From: Plazaster borealis
Taxonomy: Eukaryota > Echinodermata > Asteroidea > Forcipulatida > Labidiasteridae
Assembly: GCA_021014325.1 (NCBI GenBank)
Contig: CM037473.1
Coordinates: 6,637,501-6,701,500 of the forward strand
Reading direction: 5' to 3'
DNA: 64,000 bases
The translations under genes were made by a program, and so were the position numbers. The notes under the pieces were generated by a model that saw nothing but the letters and a program-made list of their open reading frames with translations, had not been told where the DNA came from and searched no databases. Below are positions 56,201 to 64,000 of this stretch, piece after piece (the stretch's first letter is position 1; every line of letters starts with the position of its first letter).

Positions 56201-57678
56201 TCTTTCATAATTTTCTTGCAACTTCGATGACCAATTGAGCCCAAATTTTCACAGGCTTGTTATTTTATGCATATGTTGGGATACATCAAGTGAGAACACT
56301 GGTCTTTGACAATTACCAAACGCGTTCAGTGCCTTTAACTAGTGGTTGTTTAGTGACATACGTAGGACATATAGTTATAGTGCAAACGACTCTAGTCATG
56401 TCATTGCAACACGACCAGTGACTAAAACGTACGTTATCAGTTTCTTATAACTGGTCCACTCTGCACTGTGCTATGAAAACGGCTATTGGTAACCAGCGAT
56501 GCGACCATGCCCAGTAGGCTGGTTCCAAATAGTCGACTATAGTCCAATAGACAGAGTTCGTGCTAACGTAGTAGAACTGTAAAAATCAACGATAGTCCTT
56601 GCGCTAACTTGGCCCCTGGTCATCAGGGCAGTCACGAATGATGTAGTTGATGGTTTGTGGTCTGCCACCACCTGAGCTGGTTGCTACTATCCTGTGGAGG
56701 AATGAGGCGTTACGGCCCCAGCCAGTTCTAAGTCGATTGATTTGGACCCACATGCCCCCACGAGGATGGTCTCAGCCTGTAGGTGTGAAGCTGTGTAGGT
56801 GTGAAGCTGTGTAGGTGTGAATAAGTGTAGGTGTGAAGCTGTGTAATAACTGTTTGAAAGAAGATGGGGATAAACAAGTGTATGGTTAAATATGCTCTTC
56901 ATTTTGAAAAAAAACCCCACACACTTTGTTCGAAAACGAACAGAGAACACTGTTCGAAAACATCACGATTTATCTCGCCTCTTTTTGAAACACCACACTT
57001 TCCTTGAAGGGCATCAGGTTGGCGCGGTGGGTTCTTTCCCTCACTTTCACCTATGTGGACTCCAGTTCTAATCCCACATCGGACCGGAGCTCGTATATTA
57101 ATCAGGTTTTCAGTCACTATACCTGATTACGTGGGTTTTTCCCCATTTGTTTTCTTTTCCTCTCACATCTAAAACTAATCACTTCTTCATCGTCTCTTAT
57201 TCATCTTGTGATTGGTTCTAATTGCGCTGTTGGGTGTGTAATGAAACCAATAAATAGTCTAATAAATAAATGAAGAGTTTATTATAGGTACTGGGATTTA
57301 GACGATGGGGTGGGATTTCACAGAGTATCACAAACGGAAGTTAAAAAAATAAGAATGACTAGACTGGACAATAAAACTACAGTCCAAATGTAAAGTAATC
57401 GCGAAGCTAATTCGCACAGGAAAAAGAAAATCCATCCTGCCGTAAAACTTTCACTTCAAAATCGAATTATCGTATTCCGCATTTTGTTTTATTTAATATT
57501 TATTTTGTATTTGTTTGAACAGTTGATGCAAGTTGTGTCTATCCAACGGCACGACGTACTGGCCAAGCACCCCAAGCTGGCGGCATGGAAGGACCGGGTC
57601 ATTAAGGAGCTCAACCCGTACTTCGACGAGGTGCACAAAGTGTTATTCGACTTCGTTGCAAGCACTCAGAAAAAATAA
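53237..57678 (+). CDS. GSTT1: Glutathione S-transferase theta-like, GSTT-C (5 coding exons)
   Basis: Exons 53237-53348, 53830-53917, 54349-54502, 55638-55802 and 57523-57678 (112, 88, 154, 165, 156 bp) join without a break to 224 residues. Start MVLTVYGIGVSQPSRSVNIL puts Ser at residue 11, the catalytic position of theta enzymes. KINPMGQVPAITDDDF holds the cis-Pro. Exon 3 encodes TIMKYIALKYKVADNWYPAG and ARINEYIDWQHTGLRKDGVD. Exon 4 encodes GKPIDEEKLAKDYEKFDTTL and FLCADKISIADIMAISE. Exon 5 encodes IQRHDVLAKHPKLAAWKDRV and ends QKK. It is the most diverged of the three copies (an extra codon in exon 3, one codon less in exon 4). The glutathione-site Glu is followed by Cys (TG|T) instead of Ser. 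An AATAAA overlaps the stop codon, and another lies at about 58444. Cytosolic glutathione conjugation or peroxidase activity is expected from the family. Confidence 0.93.
53380..53702. repeat. TTAAAGG-type MITE fragment, family 4
   Basis: AACCTGTGAAAGTTTGGGCC, GGAGAAAATAGTGAAAAAAC and TTGGGTTGTAACAACC, with the right end TATAATACCTTTAA. It starts in intron 1 of GSTT-C about 30 bp after the donor. Left terminal repeat not found. Confidence 0.65.
54955..55158. repeat. Inverted-repeat element (GGGTCAnnntGACCC family), better copy
   Basis: AGAATTGACCCGATCCGGGT and CCCGTGGGGCCTGACCCA at the left are mirrored by GAGTCCGGCCCCACGGGACC and CAGATCCGATCTGGGTCAAT at the right. In intron 3 of GSTT-C, directly abutting the next element. 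Confidence 0.8.
55159..55464. mobile_element. 306-bp MITE with TAGACCTTTCTTTTG ends
   Basis: TAGACCTTTCTTTTGACA at the left and CAACAAAAGAAAGGTCTA at the right are inverted repeats. The interior (ACAAATATTCAAAAATAAT, AAAGCAACCAATCATGG) is the inverse of 15925-16110. A frame through it fuses with exon 4 of GSTT-C and gives a misleading 183-codon ORF. Confidence 0.8.
55967..56334 (-). mobile_element. TTAA-flanked MITE, family 1
   Basis: In intron 4 of GSTT-C. TTAA lies at 55963 and 56335. The centre is CTTCTTGCAAGAAG, and the ends are AGGTATCGTACACGTTTGG and CCAAACGCGTTCAGTGCCT. Confidence 0.9.
56605..56770 (-). mobile_element. LINE-type coding fragment
   Basis: The minus strand reads WVQINRLRTGWGRNASFLHR, then a gap-like Gly-rich stretch, then RPQTINYIIRDCPDDQG. 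RLRTG...LH...QT..HII.DCP is the familiar C-terminal pattern of many retrotransposon polyproteins (after the RT domain). The Cys pair usually between the two halves is missing. Short and decayed; in intron 4 of GSTT-C. Confidence 0.55.
56775..56850. repeat. TGTGTAGGTGTGAAGC tandem repeat
   Basis: Four units of about 16 bp (GTAGGTGTGAAGCTGT, one with GAATAAGT). Adjacent to the LINE fragment. Confidence 0.8.
57006..57275 (+). mobile_element. tRNA-derived SINE
   Basis: The head resembles an RNA polymerase III promoter: TTGGCGCGGTGGGTTC (A-box-like) and, about 45 bp later, CCAGTTCTAATCCCAC (B-box-like GTTCnAnTCC). The body has TCAGTCACTATACCTGATTA and CGTGGGTTTTTCCCC. The tail is (TAAATAAA)-like. 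It lies in intron 4 of GSTT-C, about 250 bp before exon 5. A sister copy is at 63695-63850, inverted. Confidence 0.65.
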
Positions 57679-58897
57679 ATTCTTTCGAACATAATAATCT
57701 GGGGTTCGGCTTCATTTTTTTTTACATGTTTCCGGAAACTGTAATTCACTTAATCCTTTCCTTTTGATATTGGAACAATTTCAACTTAAATGGATTCGGA
57801 AAAAAATTCGCTGTGATTAGTTTAAACAAATATTGATATTTACTCTTATACCGGGAAAGCTGAAAAAAACTTAAGGAAACCAAGTGCAAGCATGTTGTTG
57901 GTTTTGCACATCAGTTCATTTTTCTTTTTTTTCAAGTTTTTGAATTTCTTTTCTCACACTTAAAAGTCGACGTGGAATCTTTATTTTTGTTATTCAACGA
58001 TCATTCAGGAATTCCTTCATCCCGATTTCAGTTACAAGTTCGTCATTTTATGATTAAGAGTCAACCTGGTGTACATAATGTGCAGGTTAGCGTACATTAA
58101 CCTATTTATTTTTCATATTTATCTCGTAGATTTTGTAATCGTATAGCAACCATAGTCAAATTTACCAAATACGAGAAGATCCCTCAGACTAAAACAAAAA
58201 TCAATCAAGAAAGTGATTCTTTGATAAAAAAATGATGAAATAATTTTTGCCAAGTTGAAAAGTGTACCCGTAATTAAACTTCCAGAGAGCGGGGACAAGT
58301 TACACATTGGTTCCATTGCTTGCTAAACGCTAACCTTTTTCAATGCTTTGTTTGTGTAAATCAGAAGAAAACTTATCAGCTCTGCAAATTACACAGACAG
58401 ATTTTCTTTATTATAGTAGTGTATAACATGAATGAATTGAAGCAATAAATGATGCCCATATCGTCGTTTAAACACGAGATGTTTGTGATTACTTTATTTG
58501 GAATCGCTGACGTTCGTCTTTGACAGGCACTGTATTTTATTCTTCTTTACTAACTGTGTTTAACCCGTACAGCCCTTCGTCATTATTCAACATGGATAGA
58601 TGTTGGGAGCATGGCATTCCTCTTGAAAATGACAGGGGCCCTTTGGTTTCGTATTGCTTCAATCACACATTTATCCCCCCCCCCCCTCCTCGAGCATTCA
58701 CGAATTGAATACATTTGCATTTCAGCAAATTCTGTTAAAATGTTTAACTAAAAGGTTCGTCCTGATATCCAACTAGGGACCATATCATAAGTTAAGTTTG
58801 CGGTAACACCATTTTATTTTAACAATCTCTCTAACTCTGTATCATATTTTATGAGGATGGGGCAGTTTGGGGTGTCGTTGATGGGGAGGAGTGTTAA

Positions 58898-59200
58898 GGG
58901 CATTGTCACACAGGGCAACTTTTACAGGCAACTTGGAGGCAACCAACTGCAGTGCATCTATACAGGACTGGATCTTTCCTATCATTTCTGTTATTTATAT
59001 GCATTGTTAATCTGTTCTTGAGAAAATGATACAAAATAAAACCAAACCAAACCAAACTTTGGTGGCACATGAGTAATTTTTCAGACAATGTCTTACGATC
59101 CCCAAGAAAAATAGGTGAACTTTCAAATGTGACGCCTTTTCTTTTTGGGGATTGCCTGGAACTGGTTGCCTGTAAACTGCCTCGTGTGGTTATGGTCCAT
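58898..59200. mobile_element. About 300-bp MITE with GGCAACTTTTACAGGCAAC ends
   Basis: CATTGTCACACAGGGCAACT and TTTACAGGCAAC...GGCAACC on the left are mirrored by GGTTGCCTGTAAACTGCC and CGTGTGGTTATGG on the right. Confidence 0.65.
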
Positions 59201-59894
59201 TTGAAGGGTTGGTGCTGAGAGGGGGAGCACATGCCCCATAAATATATTTTAAAAACCTAACACTTTACCCTCTCTAACGCCACCCTGTAATAGGGTAGTT
59301 GAGATGGTTCTGTTAACAGAACCAACCTCTTAATCCAAGAATCTTTTTCAATCTTTCACAGACTTCAAAAATTTCCCATAAATTGCCCTGTCCTCCCCCA
59401 AGTTTTTTTTTATGATGTTGTGAGACCAATATTTTAAATTCCTGTGATTGTTTTTAATCATTGGCTGAATAAACTATTTTATTCTATTCTATTCTAAATT
59501 ATATATTAACTTTTTTACTTCAAGGAAATAATTACCTCATGTAGCACACATACTGTCAAAAGATATTCCACAAGTCTTGAAAATTATTATGAATAAGTTA
59601 TTTTGATTAGATCATTATACCTCGGTTTTTATCTTCATATGCTTTTAATAGTATTATTATTATTATTATTAATGTATTATTTATTATGGTTTTTGCTTCA
59701 CGAGTGGTCGCCTGTGGGGATTGTTGAGTTCGTCCCGGGTCTTTGTGGTTAACCGTCGTAGCTACCTTTGCAAATATTTTGACTAATCCTTCTTAACGAC
59801 GTGCAGGTCGTAAGTAATTTCTTATTCAAACATTGATTATGAATGTAGACTTGATTGATAGGGTTTTTTTAGGTTTTTTTTCCTCTGCTCAGTC

Positions 59895-60195
59895 CAAGTG
59901 GTGTGCATAACGTTGGTAAGATTAAAAACGGAAATGTTTACAGCTTTACAGAAAACGTACATGGCATAAATATGGTCATGGTTTGACAACTTTTCTTGTG
60001 GTATTTGTGCTTGGAATGCTTTAGCTTTTGTAAATGAGGAAAACAATCAGTTTTGATCTCGAAAGTCCAAAACCTGATGTTTGAAAATAGTGGAAATATT
60101 TAATATGTGTTTCCACGCTCTTACTCCGATGGCCGATTGACTAAACTTTCACAGGTTTGTTAGTTCATAATGGTGGGTCACATAAGGCCAATTAA
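59895..60195. repeat. Decayed family-3-like MITE
   Basis: GTGGTGTGCATAACGTTGG, TAAGATTAAAAACGGAAATG, TACATGGCATAAATATGGTC and GATGGCCGATTGACTAAACT follow the order of families 3 and 2 but are far from any single copy. Ends are not preserved. Confidence 0.55.
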
Positions 60196-60204
60196 AAATA
60201 AAAA

Positions 60205-60491
60205 CATGTTTAGCGTCCCCGCCCGATTCCGTTTTAGAGGCCTTCTCCTTTTTTTGTATTAGGCCTATACGTTCTTAACTTAACGATCCTTGACGAACAA
60301 AAATAATTTCAAAATAAATAAGATTGTATTTTAGACATTAGCACACCGAAAAGAAAACCCGAAAAAAGCTGGCAACCATCTTGAAAAATAGCCCGACCGG
60401 TTGTCTAGAATGTGTCGGGCGGCCATTTCTAAAGAAAAAAAAAGGCCCTCCTTCCTTCCTTTTCAAAAAAGGCAGGACGCTAAACATGTTT
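60205..60491. mobile_element. 285-bp MITE with AACATGTTTAGCGTCC ends
   Basis: AAACATGTTTAGCGTCCCC at the left and GGACGCTAAACATGTTT at the right are inverted repeats. Inner AGGCCTTCTCCTTTTT and AAAAAAAAAGGCCCTCCTT also pair loosely. No frame. Confidence 0.7.
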
Positions 60492-60658
60492 TTTTTTTGC
60501 CGGAAGTGCGGATGCTGGTCTTTCACTATTACAAATGTTGTTCATGACTGTGTTTTAATGAAATAATTAGACCCATGGAACAGAAGATGAATTAAAGATC
60601 TGCGAAAGATTTACAAATGTGTTTAGAATTTACAAGATTTACACCTTTGTTGATTTAA

Positions 60659-61002
60659 AGGCACTGTACACGTTTGGTAATTACTCAAAATATATATATT
60701 AGCATAAAAACTTACCTGGTGAGAAACCTTGTGAGAAACGACTCCCTCTGAAGTAACGTAGTTTTTTAGAAAGAGGTAATTTCTCACTAAAATATTAAAA
60801 GACTTAGCGGCCTGAAGCCCTTTTTAGGCATCTGAAAGCAAACAAATTTGTACAACAAGGGTGTTTTTTCTTTCATCATTTTCTTGAAACTTCGATGACC
60901 AATTGAGCCAAAATGTTCACAGGTTTGTTATTTTATGCATAATGTTGGGATACACCAAGTAAGAATACTGGTCTTTGACAATTACCAAACGTGTCCAGTG
61001 CC
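60659..61002 (-). mobile_element. TTAA-flanked MITE, family 1, altered centre
   Basis: The left TTAA is at 60655; the right is mutated to TTTATA. The centre reads CTTAGCGGCCTGAAG, a damaged version of CTTCAGGCCTGAAG. Ends are AGGCACTGTACACGTTTGG and CCAAACGTGTCCAGTGCCT. Confidence 0.8.
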
Positions 61003-61515
61003 TTTATATAGAGGTGTGGTCGACAACGAAACAGAAAACAGACGGTTTGATTCCATCGTGCACGATTGTTCTTATTTATAGGCCTACCCTGGTTGTGACC
61101 GCGCTTCGTGAAACTATAGTTTTTGAGTGAAGTTATTTTTGCTCATATTGTTTGAGAATAAGCATTGGTGGGCCTACTGAAAAAGTTTGTGTTTTTACCT
61201 GTCACATAAAAATATATTAATGCTTGCCGTTCTTGCCGTGAAAGCAAAAATCGTTTCAATCACAAAATTTATAATTTCTCAAGGCTCGGTACAAGAAGGG
61301 GCATTGAGAAAAATTCACATAATTATCACTTAGTATACAAGTCATAATTATGATTTAGGCCTATATCTCATAAGTATGACCTTCTTTTTAATGTAGATAG
61401 TCGTTAAAAACGGAAGAAAAAAACTTAAAACAAACAACGATTTTACGTTTCTGTTAAACAGCGAAGGATGCAAATCTATTTCAAAAAAGGCTTATTCAAG
61501 CCCAGTTTTCTTTAA

Positions 61516-61884
61516 AGGCACTGTACACGTTTGGTAATGACTCAAAATATATATTGGTATAAAAACTGACTTGGTAACGAGCAACAGAGAGCTGTTGATA
61601 GTAAAAAACACTGTGAGAAACGACTCCCTCTGAAGTAACATAGTTTTTGAGAAAGAGGTAATTTCTCACTAAAATAATAAAAGACTTCTTGCAAGAAGTT
61701 TTTATTCCTATCTGAAAGCAAACAAATTTGTACAACAAGGGTGTTTTTTCTGTCATCATTTTCTTGCAACTTCGATGACCAATTGAGCCCAAATTTTCAC
61801 AGGCTTGTTATTTTATGCATATGTTGGGATACACCAAGTGAGAACACTGGTCCTTGACAAGATTACCAAACGTGTTCAGTGCCT
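61516..61884 (-). mobile_element. TTAA-flanked MITE, family 1
   Basis: TTAA lies at 61512 and 61885. The centre is CTTCTTGCAAGAAG. Ends are AGGCACTGTACACGTTTGG and CAAACGTGTTCAGTGCCT. Confidence 0.9.
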
Positions 61885-62186
61885 TTAAGAGTTGAATGAC
61901 TCGCACGTACGTGAGGACTGAATAGGTACCCCCAATGGTCCAAGAGTAGGCCTACATAACAACACTCGTTAGCTACCACCTGACTTTAAAAACAATGTCG
62001 AATACACACCGAGATGAGACCAAGTGGCCTGGAGAAGTGGAGAAGCACGTCGGCTCTTATTGTAACCATGGAGATTGTAACCAACACACAATGACCACGC
62101 TCCTTATACGTGGCCCTTACATAGTGAACATCCAACATTAGAACGGATGGCTTCCTTGAAAAGGGTGGGGGTGGGGGGAGACAAGT

Positions 62187-62460
62187 TGCGAAATTAAGCA
62201 CACAATGCACCATGACTTGCACTTTTCAGATTGGTTCACTTGTGTTATATTAACCTTGAAAGATAAGTCAATAAAATAACCAATATGCATTGGTGGGTTG
62301 GAATATGACTTGCCCTTTTAGATGGGTTATTTAAGTTGCGAAAATGAGCACACAATGCAGCATGACTTGCACTTTTCAGATGGGTTCACTTGTGTTATTC
62401 CAGAGAATAGTCAATAAAATTATCAATAGGGCCTATATGCATTGGTGGGTTGGAATATCC
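62187..62460 (+). repeat. Direct tandem duplication, 148-bp period
   Basis: GTTGCGAAATTAAGCACACA, ATGACTTGCACTTTTCAGAT, GGTTCACTTGTGTTAT and ATGCATTGGTGGGTTGGAAT occur at 62187-62312 and again at 62335-62460 in the same order with few changes. Confidence 0.85.
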
Positions 62461-63151
62461 ATGCACCGCACAGTAATAACATCATTTAAGTCAATAAACA
62501 GTAGGCCTATTTTTGATGTATTGATTGTTTTCCCCTTTTTGCTTTATTGACTGTTACCATTTCAATGTCTATCCTATTGTAGAGAAGAAAAGGCCTACAC
62601 GGGGCTACTACAGGCGGAAGCTTTCTGTTTTTAGTCCACTCCATGACAATTAAAAGTTCAGATCCGTTGATACTTTGCGCTATGTTTCCAACCGATTCCA
62701 AGTGTGGGATGTTGAGATCTCAAAGGCCTGTTCATCGTCATTTCCTTTCATTTGTTTTATTCCATGTGTAATTTGTAAATTGTTGAGTGTGTAAATATGT
62801 AATGATATTGATATCGTTTTTTTTATTATTTTTATTTTTAGTATTTTTCCTCCATAGGCGTACGACCGGTGGTTGGGGGTTGGGAGGGGATATCTGCCCT
62901 CCCAAACTCATGCAAAACAGTGGGTAATAAGCAGAAAAGAAAATGGAGGGGGAAAAAACAACTTTTACCCGGTATTAGAAATTGGTACTTTTGGATTTAT
63001 CTGTGCTAAAATATTGGGCAAATCTGCCCCCCTTCTTAACCAAAGAGTCCCCCATACGCACAACCTGTCACCGAAGTCCTAGGCTGCCATTTGTGTTTGT
63101 TTTTAGTATGAAGGTGTCCAGTCTAATGAGGTTGCCTAATCAGGGATAAAT

Positions 63152-63488
63152 AAAGCCCCTGTACACTATTGGTAAGATCGAAAAACACAAATGTTCACAG
63201 ATTCACACATAACTTACATGATTTAAAGTAAGTAATGGTAGAAAGGGTTCCTTAAAATATTTCTGCCTAAAATGCTATCGTTTCTGAGAAATGAGTAAAA
63301 CAATAGTTTTTATCTCGCGCGATAGTTTGAAAAAACAGAAAACACATAAGGTCTCTTTTCACTATTTTCTCGTGACCTCGATAACCAATTGAGCTCAAAT
63401 TTTCACAAGTTTGTTTGTTCATGCATATGTTGAATCACATAAAATGTGGACACTGATTTTGAGCTGTTACCAAAAGTGTACAATACCT
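63152..63488 (+). mobile_element. TTAA-type MITE, family 3
   Basis: Very close to the copy at 28197 (CACTATTGGTAAGATCGAAA, CATGATTTAAAGTAAGTAAT, CCAAAAGTGTACAATACCT). The right TTAA at 63489 is kept; the left is changed to ATAAAG. Confidence 0.85.
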
Positions 63489-63694
63489 TTAAACAGCAGA
63501 TGTGAGTTTAGGGGGATTGGAATGAGAGTGCATCAACCGAGAAGACATTATAAACCAAGGATGGTATCTCTGATTCCAAAAACCCAATTCCTCGACCCAT
63601 GGTCCAAGCATAGAGCGTATAGTATTAACCCTCCAAAGCGCAAAGCACTGTGCCCCTACAGGCTTGAATAATACACACTCGATAGAGTCGATAG

Positions 63695-63850
63695 AGATTG
63701 TCAGTTTTTGATGTGGGAGCAAAACCCCATCAAGGGAAACCCATGGTTACGCAGTCAGGTAGGGACTGAAACCCCCAAAACACGTGCGTTTGTCCTGGGA
63801 TTCTAACCGGGGTCACAGAGGTGAAGGCAGGGAAGAAACCACTAAGAAAG
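63695..63850 (-). mobile_element. tRNA-derived SINE (inverted copy)
   Basis: Read on the minus strand: TTAGTGGTTTCTTCCCTGCC, then a B-box-like CCCGGTTAGAATCCCAGG, then GTTTCAGTCCCTACCTGACT and ATGGGTTTCCCTT. The spacing and the TTTCAGTC...CCTGA...GGGTTT order match the copy at 57006. The 3' tail is not clear. Confidence 0.6.
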
Positions 63851-63968
63851 TAACACAGCATATCAGAGTATACTGATATCAACCATACGGGAAACCTGTA
63901 CAAGCTATTTCAAAACAAAGTGCGGTATTTTTTAATTATTTAGGGCCTACAGAGAGAAAAAGCTTGCA

Positions 63969-64000
63969 CTCTAAAAAAATCCTCTCGGGTCAGAATTGGT
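63969..64000. repeat. Start of a GGGTCAGAATTG element, cut by the window end
   Basis: CTCTAAAAAAATCCTCTCGG then GTCAGAATTGG matches the left end of the element at 54945-54980. The rest is outside the window. Confidence 0.6.

Noticed and set aside
57006..57080. A functional tRNA gene
   Set aside because: Box A and B-like motifs are present, but no cloverleaf with a closed acceptor stem; fits a SINE head better.

Overview
The window is animal nuclear DNA. Genes are split by phased GT-AG introns, coding density is very low, and the space between exons is filled with short inverted-repeat elements. My best guess is an echinoderm, probably a sea star. That rests on the gene types and on an impression of the repeat families (TTAAAGG...CCTTTAA elements, many TAGGCCTA octamers), not on a search. 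Nothing here looks bacterial, and I see no CRISPR array, operon or rRNA gene.

Layout. (1) 1-5.7 kb: no gene; AT-rich DNA with tandem and inverted repeats. (2) 5.76-8.58 kb, minus strand: an intact three-exon UNC-93A-like membrane protein gene. (3) 10.1-11.9 kb, plus strand: a weak candidate for an unrecognised multi-exon gene whose three exons join in frame. (4) 18.2-21.7 kb, plus strand: a second intact UNC-93A-like gene, head-to-head with the first and with the same exon design; a candidate promoter and leader exon lie near 14.75-14.90 kb. (5) 24.9-57.7 kb: three theta-class glutathione S-transferase genes. GSTT-A (minus, 24.9-28.1 kb) and GSTT-C (plus, 53.2-57.7 kb) are open through all five exons. 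GSTT-B (plus, 33.6-45.6 kb) keeps all five exons but has a one-base frameshift in exon 4, and its introns are swollen by a hAT-type element, two LINE remnants, a candidate solo LTR, a minisatellite and smaller elements. (6) 57.7-64 kb: no gene; SINE, MITE and tandem-repeat DNA.

The two gene families work separately. Theta GSTs are cytosolic glutathione-conjugating enzymes for small electrophiles and peroxides. UNC-93A-like proteins are polytopic membrane proteins of the MFS fold. Both clusters look like products of local duplication with inversion.

The most informative non-gene signals are these. Several MITE families share one subterminal module and TTAA ends, and an empty site inside a local duplication demonstrates the TTAA target. 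Three non-autonomous elements have exact 8-bp target duplications (hAT-like). A candidate solo LTR sits inside a MITE. A telomere-repeat array lies in the loop of a long inverted repeat. The palindrome TAGGCCTA occurs at least 16 times.
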